NCBI RefSeq assembly: GCF_049587675.1
Contig: NZ_JBAVEJ010000157.1
Coordinates: 1-23,868 of the forward strand
DNA from: Sulfuricaulis sp049587675
GTDB taxonomy: Bacteria; Pseudomonadota; Gammaproteobacteria; Acidiferrobacterales; Sulfurifustaceae
Direction of reading: 5' to 3'
Length of the DNA stretch: 23,868 bases
Under the pieces are notes generated by a model. That model was not told where the DNA came from. It did not search any database and saw only the letters and a list, made by a program, of their open reading frames with translations. Both the position numbers and the translations under genes were made by a program. Shown one piece after another: positions 1 to 7,776 of the stretch; position 1 is the stretch's first letter; the number at the start of each line of letters is the position of its first letter.

Positions 1-183
1 CCCGGCGCCGAGCTGCGCGCGCCGATGGCGATAGCGGTCATTGGCGGCGTCTTCGTGTCGACGCTATTGACCCTGTTTGTGGTGCCATGCGTATACGAAC
101 TTTTATCCCGATTCGAGGGCAGCCGCGTCGCTTCGGCGAAACGGGAAAAGGAAATAGCGCAAGCCACAAAAGAAACGGGATAG
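1..183 (+). CDS. RND efflux transporter permease, C-terminal fragment (cut by window edge)
   Basis: The frame open from base 1 to the TAG at 181-183 reads as about 60 residues. They begin with a glycine/alanine-rich segment and a hydrophobic stretch (API-type MAIAVIGGVFVSTLLTLFVV) followed by P-C-V-Y-E-L and a charged, lysine-rich tail. This is the pattern of the last transmembrane helix and cytoplasmic end of RND permeases (AcrB/CzcA/MdtC-like), which export drugs, metals or other compounds across the inner membrane in a tripartite complex. Only the tail is present, so substrate class cannot be assigned. No clear terminator follows; 113 bases separate it from the next gene. Confidence 0.72.
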   Translation, partial: PGAELRAPMAIAVIGGVFVSTLLTLFVVPCVYELLSRFEGSRVASAKREKEIAQATKETG

Positions 184-296
184 CTGCCACATTTTCACTG
201 CGGAAGTTTCCCCGGGACCTATATGGCCGCAACCGCAGATTAGTACTAGCGGATATTTCAGCGTATTCTCTGAAAAACTGAATCTGTCGTTCATCT

Positions 297-1184
297 ATGC
301 TCCTTGTTACATTTATAGAAAGTGGAAAGCGCCGACTTGGCATCCTCGACCGCACGCGCAACGAGGTCGTCGATCTATTCCGTGCGGCATCGGGACTGCC
401 GCAAGACATGGCGGCGTTCATCGCGCTCGGCGAGCCGGGACTGGCTGAGGCGCGCCGCGCCGAGGTGAGCGGGGCGGGGCGTGTGCCGCTGGCGCAAGTG
501 CGGCTGACGGCGCCGATCCCGAAGCCCGTTCGCAATGTCTTCTGCGTCGGCAAGAACTATCGCGAACACGCACAGGAATTACAAACGGCGGGGCTTAAAG
601 GCGGTAGCGCAGAAGCAGTTCCCGAGCTGCCGATTTTTTTCACCAAGGCGACTTCGTCGGTGATCGGGCCGGGTGAGCCGATCCCGGCATGGCTCGACCC
701 GACAAACACCACCGATTACGAAGGTGAGCTTGCGGTGGTGATCGGCCCCGGCGGCCGCGGCATTGCGCGCGCGGAGGCGATGCGCCATGTGTACGGTTAC
801 ACCATCGTCAACGACGTCACCTCGCGTGCCTTGCAGCGCCGTCACCAGCAGTGGTTTCTCGGCAAGAGCCTAGATGGTTTCTGTCCCATGGGCCCGGCGA
901 TTGCGACGGCCGACGAGATCGCGGACGCGGGAACACTGCGTGTGCAGACGCGTGTTAACGGCGAGCTGCGCCAGGACGCGCCGGTCTCGGGGTTGATATT
1001 TGATATTCCGGCGCTGATAGAAACGCTCGCGCGCACTATGACGCTCGCGTCGGGTGACGTCATCGCCACCGGCACGCCCGCCGGTGTCGGCATGGGCTTC
1101 AACCCGCCCCGGTTCCTGAAGAAGGGCGACGTGGTCGCGATCACCATCGATCCCATCGGCACGCTTGAGAATCCCGTAGCGTGA
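297..1184 (+). CDS. Fumarylacetoacetate hydrolase (FAH) family protein
   Basis: The protein has 295 residues, the usual length for two-domain members of the FAH superfamily: a small N-terminal domain (about 1-70) and a catalytic FAH domain (about 75-290). Visible family motifs are NVFCVGKNYREH (80-91), the metal-binding DYEGELAVVIG (140-150, ligands probably E142 and E144), VNDVTSR (171-177, D173) and GDVIATGTPAGVG (253-265). Members hydrolyse or decarboxylate beta-diketo or 2-oxo acids such as fumarylpyruvate or oxaloacetate; the substrate cannot be told from sequence. The start at 297 gives the normal family N-terminus (LLVTF...) although no good Shine-Dalgarno is visible. It converges on the regulator at 1261-2643 with 76 bases between them. 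Confidence 0.9.
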   Translation: MLLVTFIESGKRRLGILDRTRNEVVDLFRAASGLPQDMAAFIALGEPGLAEARRAEVSGAGRVPLAQVRLTAPIPKPVRNVFCVGKNYREHAQELQTAGLKGGSAEAVPELPIFFTKATSSVIGPGEPIPAWLDPTNTTDYEGELAVVIGPGGRGIARAEAMRHVYGYTIVNDVTSRALQRRHQQWFLGKSLDGFCPMGPAIATADEIADAGTLRVQTRVNGELRQDAPVSGLIFDIPALIETLARTMTLASGDVIATGTPAGVGMGFNPPRFLKKGDVVAITIDPIGTLENPVA

Positions 1185-1260
1185 GAAGACGTCACTGAGG
1201 CTCCGGCATTTGTTGACGAGGCCGTGCCAAACCGCGGTGGACCGGGTTGCGAACCTGACC

Positions 1261-2643
1261 TTATTCCACCACTGCGTGGGAATTTAGCTGATAGCGTTTG
1301 ATCTTGCGATATAGCGTGCGCTCGCTGATACCCAGCGCCTCCGCGACGGCGTGCCGGTTGTGGTCGTGACGTTCCAGCAGCGTGGCGATATAGCGGGCTT
1401 CGGCGTCCGCCAGCGAGTGGGGCGCATCTGTTTCCATCGCGGCTACTGATCGTGCTGCCGGGGCTGGAAGGGCTGCCAAGTTTCTGTTGGTGGCACGTGG
1501 CAAATGATCATTCCCGCCAAGATGGATATGTTCGGGCGCAATAATTCCGTCCGGGCTTATAGCGCGGGCCTGTTCCAGAATGTTCAGCAATTCGCGCACG
1601 TTGCCCGGGAAGTTATAACCCATGAGGCGTTCCATCGCCGCCTTGGTGAGATGGCAGCGTTCCATCTTGTCCCGCTGGCACATACGCTTGATCAGCGCCT
1701 CTGCCAATGCGGGTATGTCCGTTCGCCGCTCGCGTAACGGTGGAATATCAATCTTGATGCCGGCAATGCGGAAATAGAGGTCCTCCCGGAAACTGCCGTC
1801 AGAGACCATGGCCATCAGGTTCTGGTTGGTGGCGGTGATGATGCGCACGTCAACTTTGATCGTTGATGTGCCGCCCAGGCGACGGAACTCGCCCGAGTCG
1901 AATACGTGCAGCAGCTTTACCTGCATGGACAAGGGCAATTCGCCGATCTCATCCAGAAAAAACGTGCCCGTGTCCGCCGTCTCGAGCAATCCTCGCTTGA
2001 GCCCCACGCATCCGGTGAAGGCGCCGCGCTCGTGGCCAAACATCTCGCTCTCGAAAAGCGTTTCCGGGATCGCCGCGCAATTCAGCTCGACATAGGGTTT
2101 GGCACGGCGTGCTGATTGCTCATGGATATACTGCGCGGCCATTTCCTTGCCCACGCCGGTTTCACCGTAAAGCAGCACGGGTATGTAGGATTTGGCAGCC
2201 AGCCTCATGGTCTCCACGGATTGCAGGAACACCGGAGCGTGCCCGACCATGCGCATCTCCTCGCATGACAGGTTAATCGGATTTGCCAGGCGATGGATGG
2301 TTTCGAGGACAAACCGGTCACCATTCGCTGTATCGATGGGATAGGCCTTGATGCGCACGCGGTCGGGCCGGTTGGCGTAATCATAGTGGGTATGCATGAC
2401 CTCGAACGGGTTATTGGTAGTCAGCACCGCCTTATGCGGACAATCTTCTCCGTTCTGATGACAGGGGACGGGCGAATGATGCGATATGTCATGACAGCAA
2501 CGTCCCACGACAGTATCCACATCGACGCCATAGGTGTCACAGTAGGCCCGGTTGGCGGCGATGATCCGGTAATGCTTGTCGATGACCACGGCGGGTAAAT
2601 CTTGGGCGTTGATTAGCGACTCAATCACGGTATTCCGTTTCAT
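1261..2643 (-). CDS. Sigma-54-dependent enhancer-binding regulator with Cys/His-rich PAS sensor
   Basis: The 460-residue protein is a complete bacterial enhancer-binding protein. An N-terminal PAS domain (about 10-120) carries a dense C49-C50-H51...H55-H56...C61-H62...C68-P-H70 cluster that could bind metal, heme or an Fe-S cluster, or act as a thiol switch. The AAA+ domain (about 132-365) shows Walker A GETGVGKE (160-167), the sigma-54 loop as GAFTGC (207-212; the usual sixth residue is Ala), Walker B TFFLDEIGEL (227-236) and FREDLYFRI (285-293). A Fis-type helix-turn-helix (about 412-455) ends the protein. A strong AGGAGGG Shine-Dalgarno lies just before the ATG. It is divergent from the cytochrome gene at 2959, which has a sigma-54 promoter, so it most probably activates that gene. 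Confidence 0.93.
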   Translation of the reverse strand: MKRNTVIESLINAQDLPAVVIDKHYRIIAANRAYCDTYGVDVDTVVGRCCHDISHHSPVPCHQNGEDCPHKAVLTTNNPFEVMHTHYDYANRPDRVRIKAYPIDTANGDRFVLETIHRLANPINLSCEEMRMVGHAPVFLQSVETMRLAAKSYIPVLLYGETGVGKEMAAQYIHEQSARRAKPYVELNCAAIPETLFESEMFGHERGAFTGCVGLKRGLLETADTGTFFLDEIGELPLSMQVKLLHVFDSGEFRRLGGTSTIKVDVRIITATNQNLMAMVSDGSFREDLYFRIAGIKIDIPPLRERRTDIPALAEALIKRMCQRDKMERCHLTKAAMERLMGYNFPGNVRELLNILEQARAISPDGIIAPEHIHLGGNDHLPRATNRNLAALPAPAARSVAAMETDAPHSLADAEARYIATLLERHDHNRHAVAEALGISERTLYRKIKRYQLNSHAVVE

Positions 2644-2780
2644 AATTCCCTCCTGCAGTGCACCGCCGCTAGCTGTAAAGACACGGCTTGATTGCTCATT
2701 GTGCTATTGAGCGTTCTTGTTAACAGTGATAACCCATGAAGCTTCGATATTCCGGTAGATTGTCAGTAATAAATCCAAAT

Positions 2781-2838
2781 TGACATTGCTGTCATGTGAC
2801 TGACATGGATGTCATACGCCTGACTGACAAATTCGTCA
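2781..2838. promoter_or_regulatory. Three tandem palindromic operators, probable upstream activator sites
   Basis: Three related inverted repeats stand in a row: TGACATTGCTGTCA (2781-2794), TGACATGGATGTCA (2801-2814) and the weaker TGACAAATTCGTCA (2825-2838). The first two starts are exactly 20 bp apart, about two helical turns; the third is 24 bp further on. Their centres lie about 80-126 bp upstream of the inferred start of transcription, the usual place for binding sites of sigma-54 enhancer-binding proteins. The divergent regulator with a Fis-type helix-turn-helix is the obvious candidate to bind them (inference). Confidence 0.7.
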
Positions 2839-2887
2839 ATGCATTAATATATTTGCTGATTTCACGGCTATTTCTGCAAAAAATAGC

Positions 2888-2903
2888 TGGCATGCGGATT
2901 GCT
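2888..2903 (+). promoter_or_regulatory. Sigma-54 (-24/-12) promoter of the 9-heme cytochrome gene
   Basis: The sequence TGGCATGCGGATTGCT matches the consensus TGGCACG-N4-TTGCW at every defined position but one (T for C). The essential GG (2889-2890) and GC (2901-2902) are 12 bp apart as required. It predicts a transcription start near 2914 and a 45-nt leader to the ATG at 2959. It is oriented toward the cytochrome gene, opposite to the adjacent enhancer-binding protein gene. Confidence 0.85.
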
Positions 2904-2958
2904 TAAGTTTCAGAAAAGTATGACCACCACCATGGGCATAAACAAGAAGGAGGAGTAA

Positions 2959-5900
2959 ATGGAACCGCATCTGAAGATCAAGTTTGGCAATCGGCTACTG
3001 GCGACGCTCGGGATGTTGCTGATATCGATGCTGGGATACTCGGGAACGGGATGGGCGGCTACCACGTCCACGACTGATGTGTCCGATACATCCGTATCTA
3101 TTACATCTTTATCAACTCTATTCTCTCCCAGCCCCCCAAAGAGTACCGGGCCTACGATTCCCAAAAATAGCTTCAATATCATGATGAACTACGAACTGGG
3201 CATGCACTGCACCGGATTCGAGTTCTCCTATTGTTGCGTGCTTCCGCCGTACAATTCGATCCTGGCCCAGGTGGTCAAGACCCAGCAAGGTATTCTGGGA
3301 GCCAATGCATTCCCCAGACTGCTGGAGGGCGATCCCAATGTCGGTCGCGACTTTCTCGGCCGGCCCACGGTGCTGCGGGATACCGAGCTGGATTCGAACG
3401 GGAAGTTCAAGAAGTACGTATTAAGATACTGGCATGACGCCCAGCCGCGGAACGACGGACGCGGCGCGTTGCAGACCAGCACGCTCATCAGCCACGTGGA
3501 GGGCAACTCCCTGCTGATGTGGAACACCCAATTCGACGCCGCCGCCCCCGACAGCGGCAACAAGCTGATCTACGGCGACTACGGGTCAACGGTTGCTGCT
3601 GTTCCTCCTCCGGCTGCTAACGCGCATCAAGCTTCATCTCCTAAGAATAATGTCTTGCAGGGTAACGGCAGTTACGCCGATCCCGAGGATAACTATGCCA
3701 ACGCGTGGTTGAACCATCTGTACATCTACGCCAACCTGGAAGGAAGTAATCCCACCGCAAACATCAGCGCCGAGAAAGACAAGATCCGCCTGGGTTTGCG
3801 CAATCAGAATGCGTCCACTGCATTTTCGACGGTTTTGCCGCAGAACAGCGGTCCCGCCTTCCATCCCATGGGACCCGGATCTGCACCGGGCTTGCAGAAT
3901 GTCCTGACCTTCTCCGGCGACACGGGCACCGTGGTCTTCACCCAGATGAAGGTGCTGGAGAATCTACCCGTAATGCTGACCTCTCCGCGCATCTGGGAAG
4001 CCCTGGGCCTGCCGCTGGATCCTTTTGAAGACACCATCAACTTCTTCGGAGATCCGGGGAAGGTCACTGAGGAATCGATCCGGCCATATGTCCAGATGAA
4101 GGCCGCGCTGCATAACTACGATCCGAGCCAGCCGGGCGGCATCGGCACTGCCGTGTTGCAAAATGGCAAGCCGGTCATCGGCATGGGCGATGCCCCGATC
4201 GATATCCCCAACTGCGAGCGTTGCCATTCGCTGCCCGCTACCGTTGCCTCGCCGAACAACGCGAACCAAGGTTTGGGAGTCAGCGGAACCGATGTCTATC
4301 GTCCCTACACGGCGGCGAAGGTGCAGCTCGAGCTCGAATTCTGGAACGTGTATTACGACATCGATACCTCTGCCGGCGACTCCGACTGGTACTCGCGGTT
4401 GAAGGCAGCGGCGATCAGCATCCTGTCGATCCACGACAACGAGCACCGCACGGATTTCACCTTGAACTTTCCGCAGACGGGCGGGAATCCTCCGCAGCTC
4501 ACCCGACTCGGGCATGAAAGCGTACTGTGCCAGAGGTGCCATGCGGATAACGTGATCGCTGTGGTCAAATCGGCGAGCACCAGCCGCGGCCTGATCCCGC
4601 CGCTGACCGAGGCCCTGCACAACAATCACAAAGATCTTCCGTTCGACGACTCGAAAGGCCGCAACGGCGCGTGCCAGGGCTGCCATCCGGCCCACCGCTC
4701 CGATGGCGATCTCAGCAATTATCCGATTACCTTGCTCGGGCTGAACAACTTTGCGAATGCGGACAACCGCGATGCCGCAGGTGGCTGCTTTGTGGGTCGG
4801 GACGTTCACTCCAACCCGGGCCGGGGCGCGGATTTGGGTGGAAAGATCCACTTGAACGCCATTGGCCAGTGGTTGAAAACTAACGTGGCCAACGATACGG
4901 GCCATGACAAGGGCATCTGGTGCACCAACTGTCACTCCCAGTTGAGTCAAGAGATCTGGCGCAACGAGAATATGGTCGACCTGATTCGTGGCGTGCCCGG
5001 AAAGCAGGCCGATGGGACGACGAATGCGGTGAATATCCGTGCACTGTCGTCGCTCGGCGCCATCGCCTCGGCGGTGGGTGTTTCGGAAGCGCAGGCCATC
5101 GCCTGGCTCGATCCCAAGAACAGCAATGACGACACGTATGCCGCCTGGAATGACGCGGTAGATTATCCGGACGCCAACGTAGCCACGATCGAGGTCAATG
5201 GTGGTGGGCCAGTAGTCACTTCCGACATCGATGGCGACATCAGCGTGCGAATTCTCGACTTCTGCACCACGTCCGATTGCGTAGCGGCGGCCCAGACGAA
5301 ATTAAATAGCGAGGGCAATGGCAGCACCGCGGTACCCGTTCCGTTCCAGGCGGCGGACGATGCCCGCGATCACTGGCTGGCCCCCGGCGAGCCGCACTGC
5401 GCGGATTGCCACAAGGCGCCGTACACGGAGCAGAGCGGCAACATCAACGCCTTCCCGCCGTTCAACTACCCGCGCAAGGCCTCGCTGTTCCGCTACTCGC
5501 GCGGTCATCAGGACATCACCTGCCAAGGATGCCACGAGTCGACGCACGGACTCTATCCGGTCACCCCGAAGATCGACACCACCACCTATGCGCAGGCGGC
5601 CGGCATGAACCCGGATGGCAAGCATGGGCCGCTGAAGTGTGGGGCCTGTCATATCTCCAACAGCAAGGGCGTGGCATTGGCGACAAACAATATCATGTAC
5701 AACGGAACGAAAATCGCCACTGACTTCGACTCCGCCGTCAGTTGGGCCCACACCTACACGGAAGAGGCCGACCCGAGGAAGGACGTGTGCGTGAGCTGCC
5801 ACCGGGATCGTGCGGCGAAAGTGTCCGATACGAACGCGGGCTGGCTGGTGCACAGCGCCTTGGGTTTTGTGGCGCGGGGCGCCATGGACAACGTGGAGAC

Positions 5901-6111
5901 CAGCCAGCTTGGCCACGTTTCCGGCGATCCGGCGTCCGGAAATCCGCTCCAGGGAGTCTGCAAGAGTTGCCACATACTTAAGGTCAACTTCAGCAACAAG
6001 GTTGCCTGCAACAACAATATATGGAAACAACACGTTCCCTTCGGTGCCGTTTCTCAGTCGGTTTGGGAATACGTATCGAAGCAGAAGACGGGTTCGACCT
6101 GCGGGTACTGA
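2959..6111 (+). CDS. Secreted nonaheme c-type cytochrome (large paralogue)
   Basis: This 1050-residue protein has a signal peptide (about 1-33) and no other membrane segment. Nine CXXCH heme sites lie at residues 419, 524, 572, 655, 814, 855, 894, 944 and 1001; none is in the first 410 residues. That heme-free N-terminal part holds the motif MHCTGFEFSYCCVLPPYNS (82-100) with three cysteines, C84, C92 and C93, outside heme sites. Many extra histidines (for example 'HPAHRSD', 'ESTHGLYP', 'LHNNH') could be distal heme ligands. The protein is homologous along most of its length to the product of 7777-10125 but has about 150 more residues and two more hemes at the C-terminus. AAGGAGGAG at 2946-2954 fixes the start. 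I do not recognise a named family; electron transfer or a redox enzyme in the periplasm or outside the cell is inferred. Confidence 0.93.
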   Translation: MEPHLKIKFGNRLLATLGMLLISMLGYSGTGWAATTSTTDVSDTSVSITSLSTLFSPSPPKSTGPTIPKNSFNIMMNYELGMHCTGFEFSYCCVLPPYNSILAQVVKTQQGILGANAFPRLLEGDPNVGRDFLGRPTVLRDTELDSNGKFKKYVLRYWHDAQPRNDGRGALQTSTLISHVEGNSLLMWNTQFDAAAPDSGNKLIYGDYGSTVAAVPPPAANAHQASSPKNNVLQGNGSYADPEDNYANAWLNHLYIYANLEGSNPTANISAEKDKIRLGLRNQNASTAFSTVLPQNSGPAFHPMGPGSAPGLQNVLTFSGDTGTVVFTQMKVLENLPVMLTSPRIWEALGLPLDPFEDTINFFGDPGKVTEESIRPYVQMKAALHNYDPSQPGGIGTAVLQNGKPVIGMGDAPIDIPNCERCHSLPATVASPNNANQGLGVSGTDVYRPYTAAKVQLELEFWNVYYDIDTSAGDSDWYSRLKAAAISILSIHDNEHRTDFTLNFPQTGGNPPQLTRLGHESVLCQRCHADNVIAVVKSASTSRGLIPPLTEALHNNHKDLPFDDSKGRNGACQGCHPAHRSDGDLSNYPITLLGLNNFANADNRDAAGGCFVGRDVHSNPGRGADLGGKIHLNAIGQWLKTNVANDTGHDKGIWCTNCHSQLSQEIWRNENMVDLIRGVPGKQADGTTNAVNIRALSSLGAIASAVGVSEAQAIAWLDPKNSNDDTYAAWNDAVDYPDANVATIEVNGGGPVVTSDIDGDISVRILDFCTTSDCVAAAQTKLNSEGNGSTAVPVPFQAADDARDHWLAPGEPHCADCHKAPYTEQSGNINAFPPFNYPRKASLFRYSRGHQDITCQGCHESTHGLYPVTPKIDTTTYAQAAGMNPDGKHGPLKCGACHISNSKGVALATNNIMYNGTKIATDFDSAVSWAHTYTEEADPRKDVCVSCHRDRAAKVSDTNAGWLVHSALGFVARGAMDNVETSQLGHVSGDPASGNPLQGVCKSCHILKVNFSNKVACNNNIWKQHVPFGAVSQSVWEYVSKQKTGSTCGY

Positions 6112-6125
6112 GCCTGCGGCAGGCT
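6111..6125 (+). other. Small hairpin at the stop of the 9-heme cytochrome gene
   Basis: AGCCTG-CGG-CAGGCT forms a perfect 6-bp stem beginning at the last base of the stop codon. It lies 25 bases before the strong terminator hairpin and might help stabilise the 3' end of the message; no function can be claimed. Confidence 0.4.
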
Positions 6126-6150
6126 AGAGCAGTATCGGAGTTGTAAGCGA

Positions 6151-6179
6151 TGGAGGGGAGGTAACTCCCCTCCATTTTT
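6151..6179 (+). terminator. Intrinsic terminator between the 9-heme cytochrome and the prolyl isomerase
   Basis: A perfect 10-bp stem TGGAGGGGAG/CTCCCCTCCA with a GTAA tetraloop is followed directly by TTTTT. This is a textbook Rho-independent terminator. It should separate, or partly separate, the first cytochrome from the isomerase-cytochrome-thioredoxin genes downstream. Confidence 0.92.
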
Positions 6180-6281
6180 AGGGTTACAATCTCAAGAGCA
6201 AACCGGGATTCAGGCTGGCGGTACGTTTAGACCACTGCGCATATAAATTCTATAGATCAAACCGCGAGGCAAAGCATTCAA

Positions 6282-7739
6282 ATGATAAACTCATCGAAAA
6301 ACATCCTCGCAACGATGCTGCTCGCATTGTTTCTTTTAGGTACCGCTTTCCCGCTGGGCGCGAATGCTCTCGCGAAGCCTAAGGACGTCATCGCCAAGGT
6401 CGGCGACCAGACCATCACCTTCAGCCAGATCGACATCATGATCAACAGTTCCGACGTCGTCGGCATGCCGATTCCCTCTCCGGGGACTCAGGCCAGAAAC
6501 GAAACACGGCTGCTGGTGCTCGACAAGGTGATCAGCGCCAATCTGCTGTACTTGGATGCCTTGAAGAAGGGCATACAGAATGACCCGGTTTACCAGCGCG
6601 ACGTGGAAAACTTTTCCGGAGCCATGCTGGGTTCTCTGTATCGGCGAAATCTGGACAAGGACATCACGGTGACCGACGAAGAGGTCCGGAATTTCTACAA
6701 GAACAATATCGCCAAGGGCACGCCCTTCACGCCGGACGTGCGGAAGTCTATCGAAGCCCGACTCCGGGAAGGGCGGTTCAAGGCCAGGCAGGCGGATATG
6801 CAAAAGCGCTTGCGCGAAGGAGTGCAGATAGCCATCGATGCCACGAAACTGGATTCGAAAGGGGATGCATCGCGCGCCGGCACCGACGTCGTGGCCCGAG
6901 TCGGTCAGGAGACCATCACCTGGGGAGAACTCAAGCCGTCGCTGACGAATCTCAAAAATAGCGACTCTGAAACTGTCAGGCGCGATGTCCTGAACGAACT
7001 CATCGACCTGCGTGTCGCCGTGAACAAGGCCAAGGCTGCCCACCTGGATCAGGATCCGACTTATCTTGCCCAGGTAGGTGAATTCAAGAAAGTCCATTTG
7101 ATCATCGTGTACAAAGCGAAACTTCTCCCGGAAATGGAGCCGACCGACGGGGAAGTCCGGGAGTATTTCGAAAAGAACAAAACAAAAATCCAGGTTCCGG
7201 AATCCCGGAAGATCCAGATGGTGGTCTTGAAGACCAAGGCGGAAGCGGAGGACATCAAGAAACAGATCCAATCCGGCAAGATCTCGATTTACGAGGCGGT
7301 CACGAAGTATTCCATCGATCCGAATGCAAAGCTGACCTTGGGGGAATTTGGCTGGGTCGCCAAGGGTAGCGGCTTTCCTGGGCTCGATCGTCTGACGTTC
7401 TCCCTGAAGCCGGATGAACTGGGCGGTCCGGTTGAATCCCCGGTGGGCTGGCACCTGGTGAAGGTCATGGGGGTCCGGGAACCCCGGCTTCAGAACATTG
7501 AAGACAAGGATACATGGAAGACGACCAAGAACATGCTTTGGCGCGAGCGGCGCGATCGGTATGTGGCCGACCTGAGGACAAAGAATGTCTTTCCGGTGGA
7601 AGTCTACACGGACAGGTTTCAGCAAATCGTCCGGCAGGAGGAAGAAAAAATAAGGGCCAACCAGAAGAAATCAGAATCGACCCCGTTGACTGAGCAGAAA
7701 CTTCCCGGAAAGAGCGGCGTTAATCAGGTTAGCCAGTAA
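6282..7739 (+). CDS. Periplasmic parvulin-type peptidyl-prolyl isomerase (SurA/PpiC-like)
   Basis: The 485-residue protein has a signal peptide (about 1-29). Residues 35-54 (VIAKVGDQTITFSQID) and 203-220 (VVARVGQETITWGEL) are two copies of the SurA-N-like chaperone opening, so the chaperone part seems duplicated. A single parvulin domain follows (about 304-398; FGWVAKGSGFPGLD, VESPVGWHLVKV), then a charged, low-complexity tail. Such proteins speed proline isomerisation and chaperone secreted proteins. It sits between two proline-rich multiheme cytochromes, 37 bases before the second one, so a dedicated folding role for them is likely. MccB, in the Wolinella mcc operon next to octaheme MccA, is a precedent for a prolyl isomerase paired with a multiheme cytochrome. 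The start is weakly supported (GAGG at 6266-6269). Confidence 0.88.
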   Translation: MINSSKNILATMLLALFLLGTAFPLGANALAKPKDVIAKVGDQTITFSQIDIMINSSDVVGMPIPSPGTQARNETRLLVLDKVISANLLYLDALKKGIQNDPVYQRDVENFSGAMLGSLYRRNLDKDITVTDEEVRNFYKNNIAKGTPFTPDVRKSIEARLREGRFKARQADMQKRLREGVQIAIDATKLDSKGDASRAGTDVVARVGQETITWGELKPSLTNLKNSDSETVRRDVLNELIDLRVAVNKAKAAHLDQDPTYLAQVGEFKKVHLIIVYKAKLLPEMEPTDGEVREYFEKNKTKIQVPESRKIQMVVLKTKAEAEDIKKQIQSGKISIYEAVTKYSIDPNAKLTLGEFGWVAKGSGFPGLDRLTFSLKPDELGGPVESPVGWHLVKVMGVREPRLQNIEDKDTWKTTKNMLWRERRDRYVADLRTKNVFPVEVYTDRFQQIVRQEEEKIRANQKKSESTPLTEQKLPGKSGVNQVSQ

Positions 7740-7745
7740 GTGTAA

Positions 7746-7766
7746 TATCCTCGGGACGGGAGGATA
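7746..7766 (+). promoter_or_regulatory. Hairpin that buries the ribosome binding site of the 7-heme cytochrome gene
   Basis: TATCCTC (7746-7752) pairs perfectly with GAGGATA (7760-7766) around a 7-nt loop. The only good Shine-Dalgarno for the ATG at 7777, GGGAGG at 7758-7763, lies in the loop and 3' arm. No U-tract follows, so it is not a terminator. It may limit initiation or couple it to translation of the upstream isomerase gene, whose stop is seven bases before the stem. Confidence 0.5.
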
Positions 7767-7776
7767 ATGGCGAACC

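Larger units (their letters stand above)
2644..2958. promoter_or_regulatory. Divergent control region between the enhancer-binding protein and the cytochrome gene
   Basis: This 315-bp gap contains no gene. It is AT-richer than its surroundings and carries, on the cytochrome side, three tandem palindromes (2781-2838) followed by a -24/-12 promoter (2888-2903) and a strong AAGGAGGAG ribosome binding site (2946-2954). On the regulator side I see no convincing sigma-70 promoter. A further inverted pair GCTCA (2694-2698)/TGAGC (2708-2712) is too short to weigh. Confidence 0.75.

Noticed and set aside
2959..6111. Identification of the cytochrome as MccA/SirA sulfite reductase
   Set aside because: There is a prolyl isomerase neighbour as in mcc operons, but no CX15CH heme site, a different length and heme number, and a long heme-free N-terminal domain.
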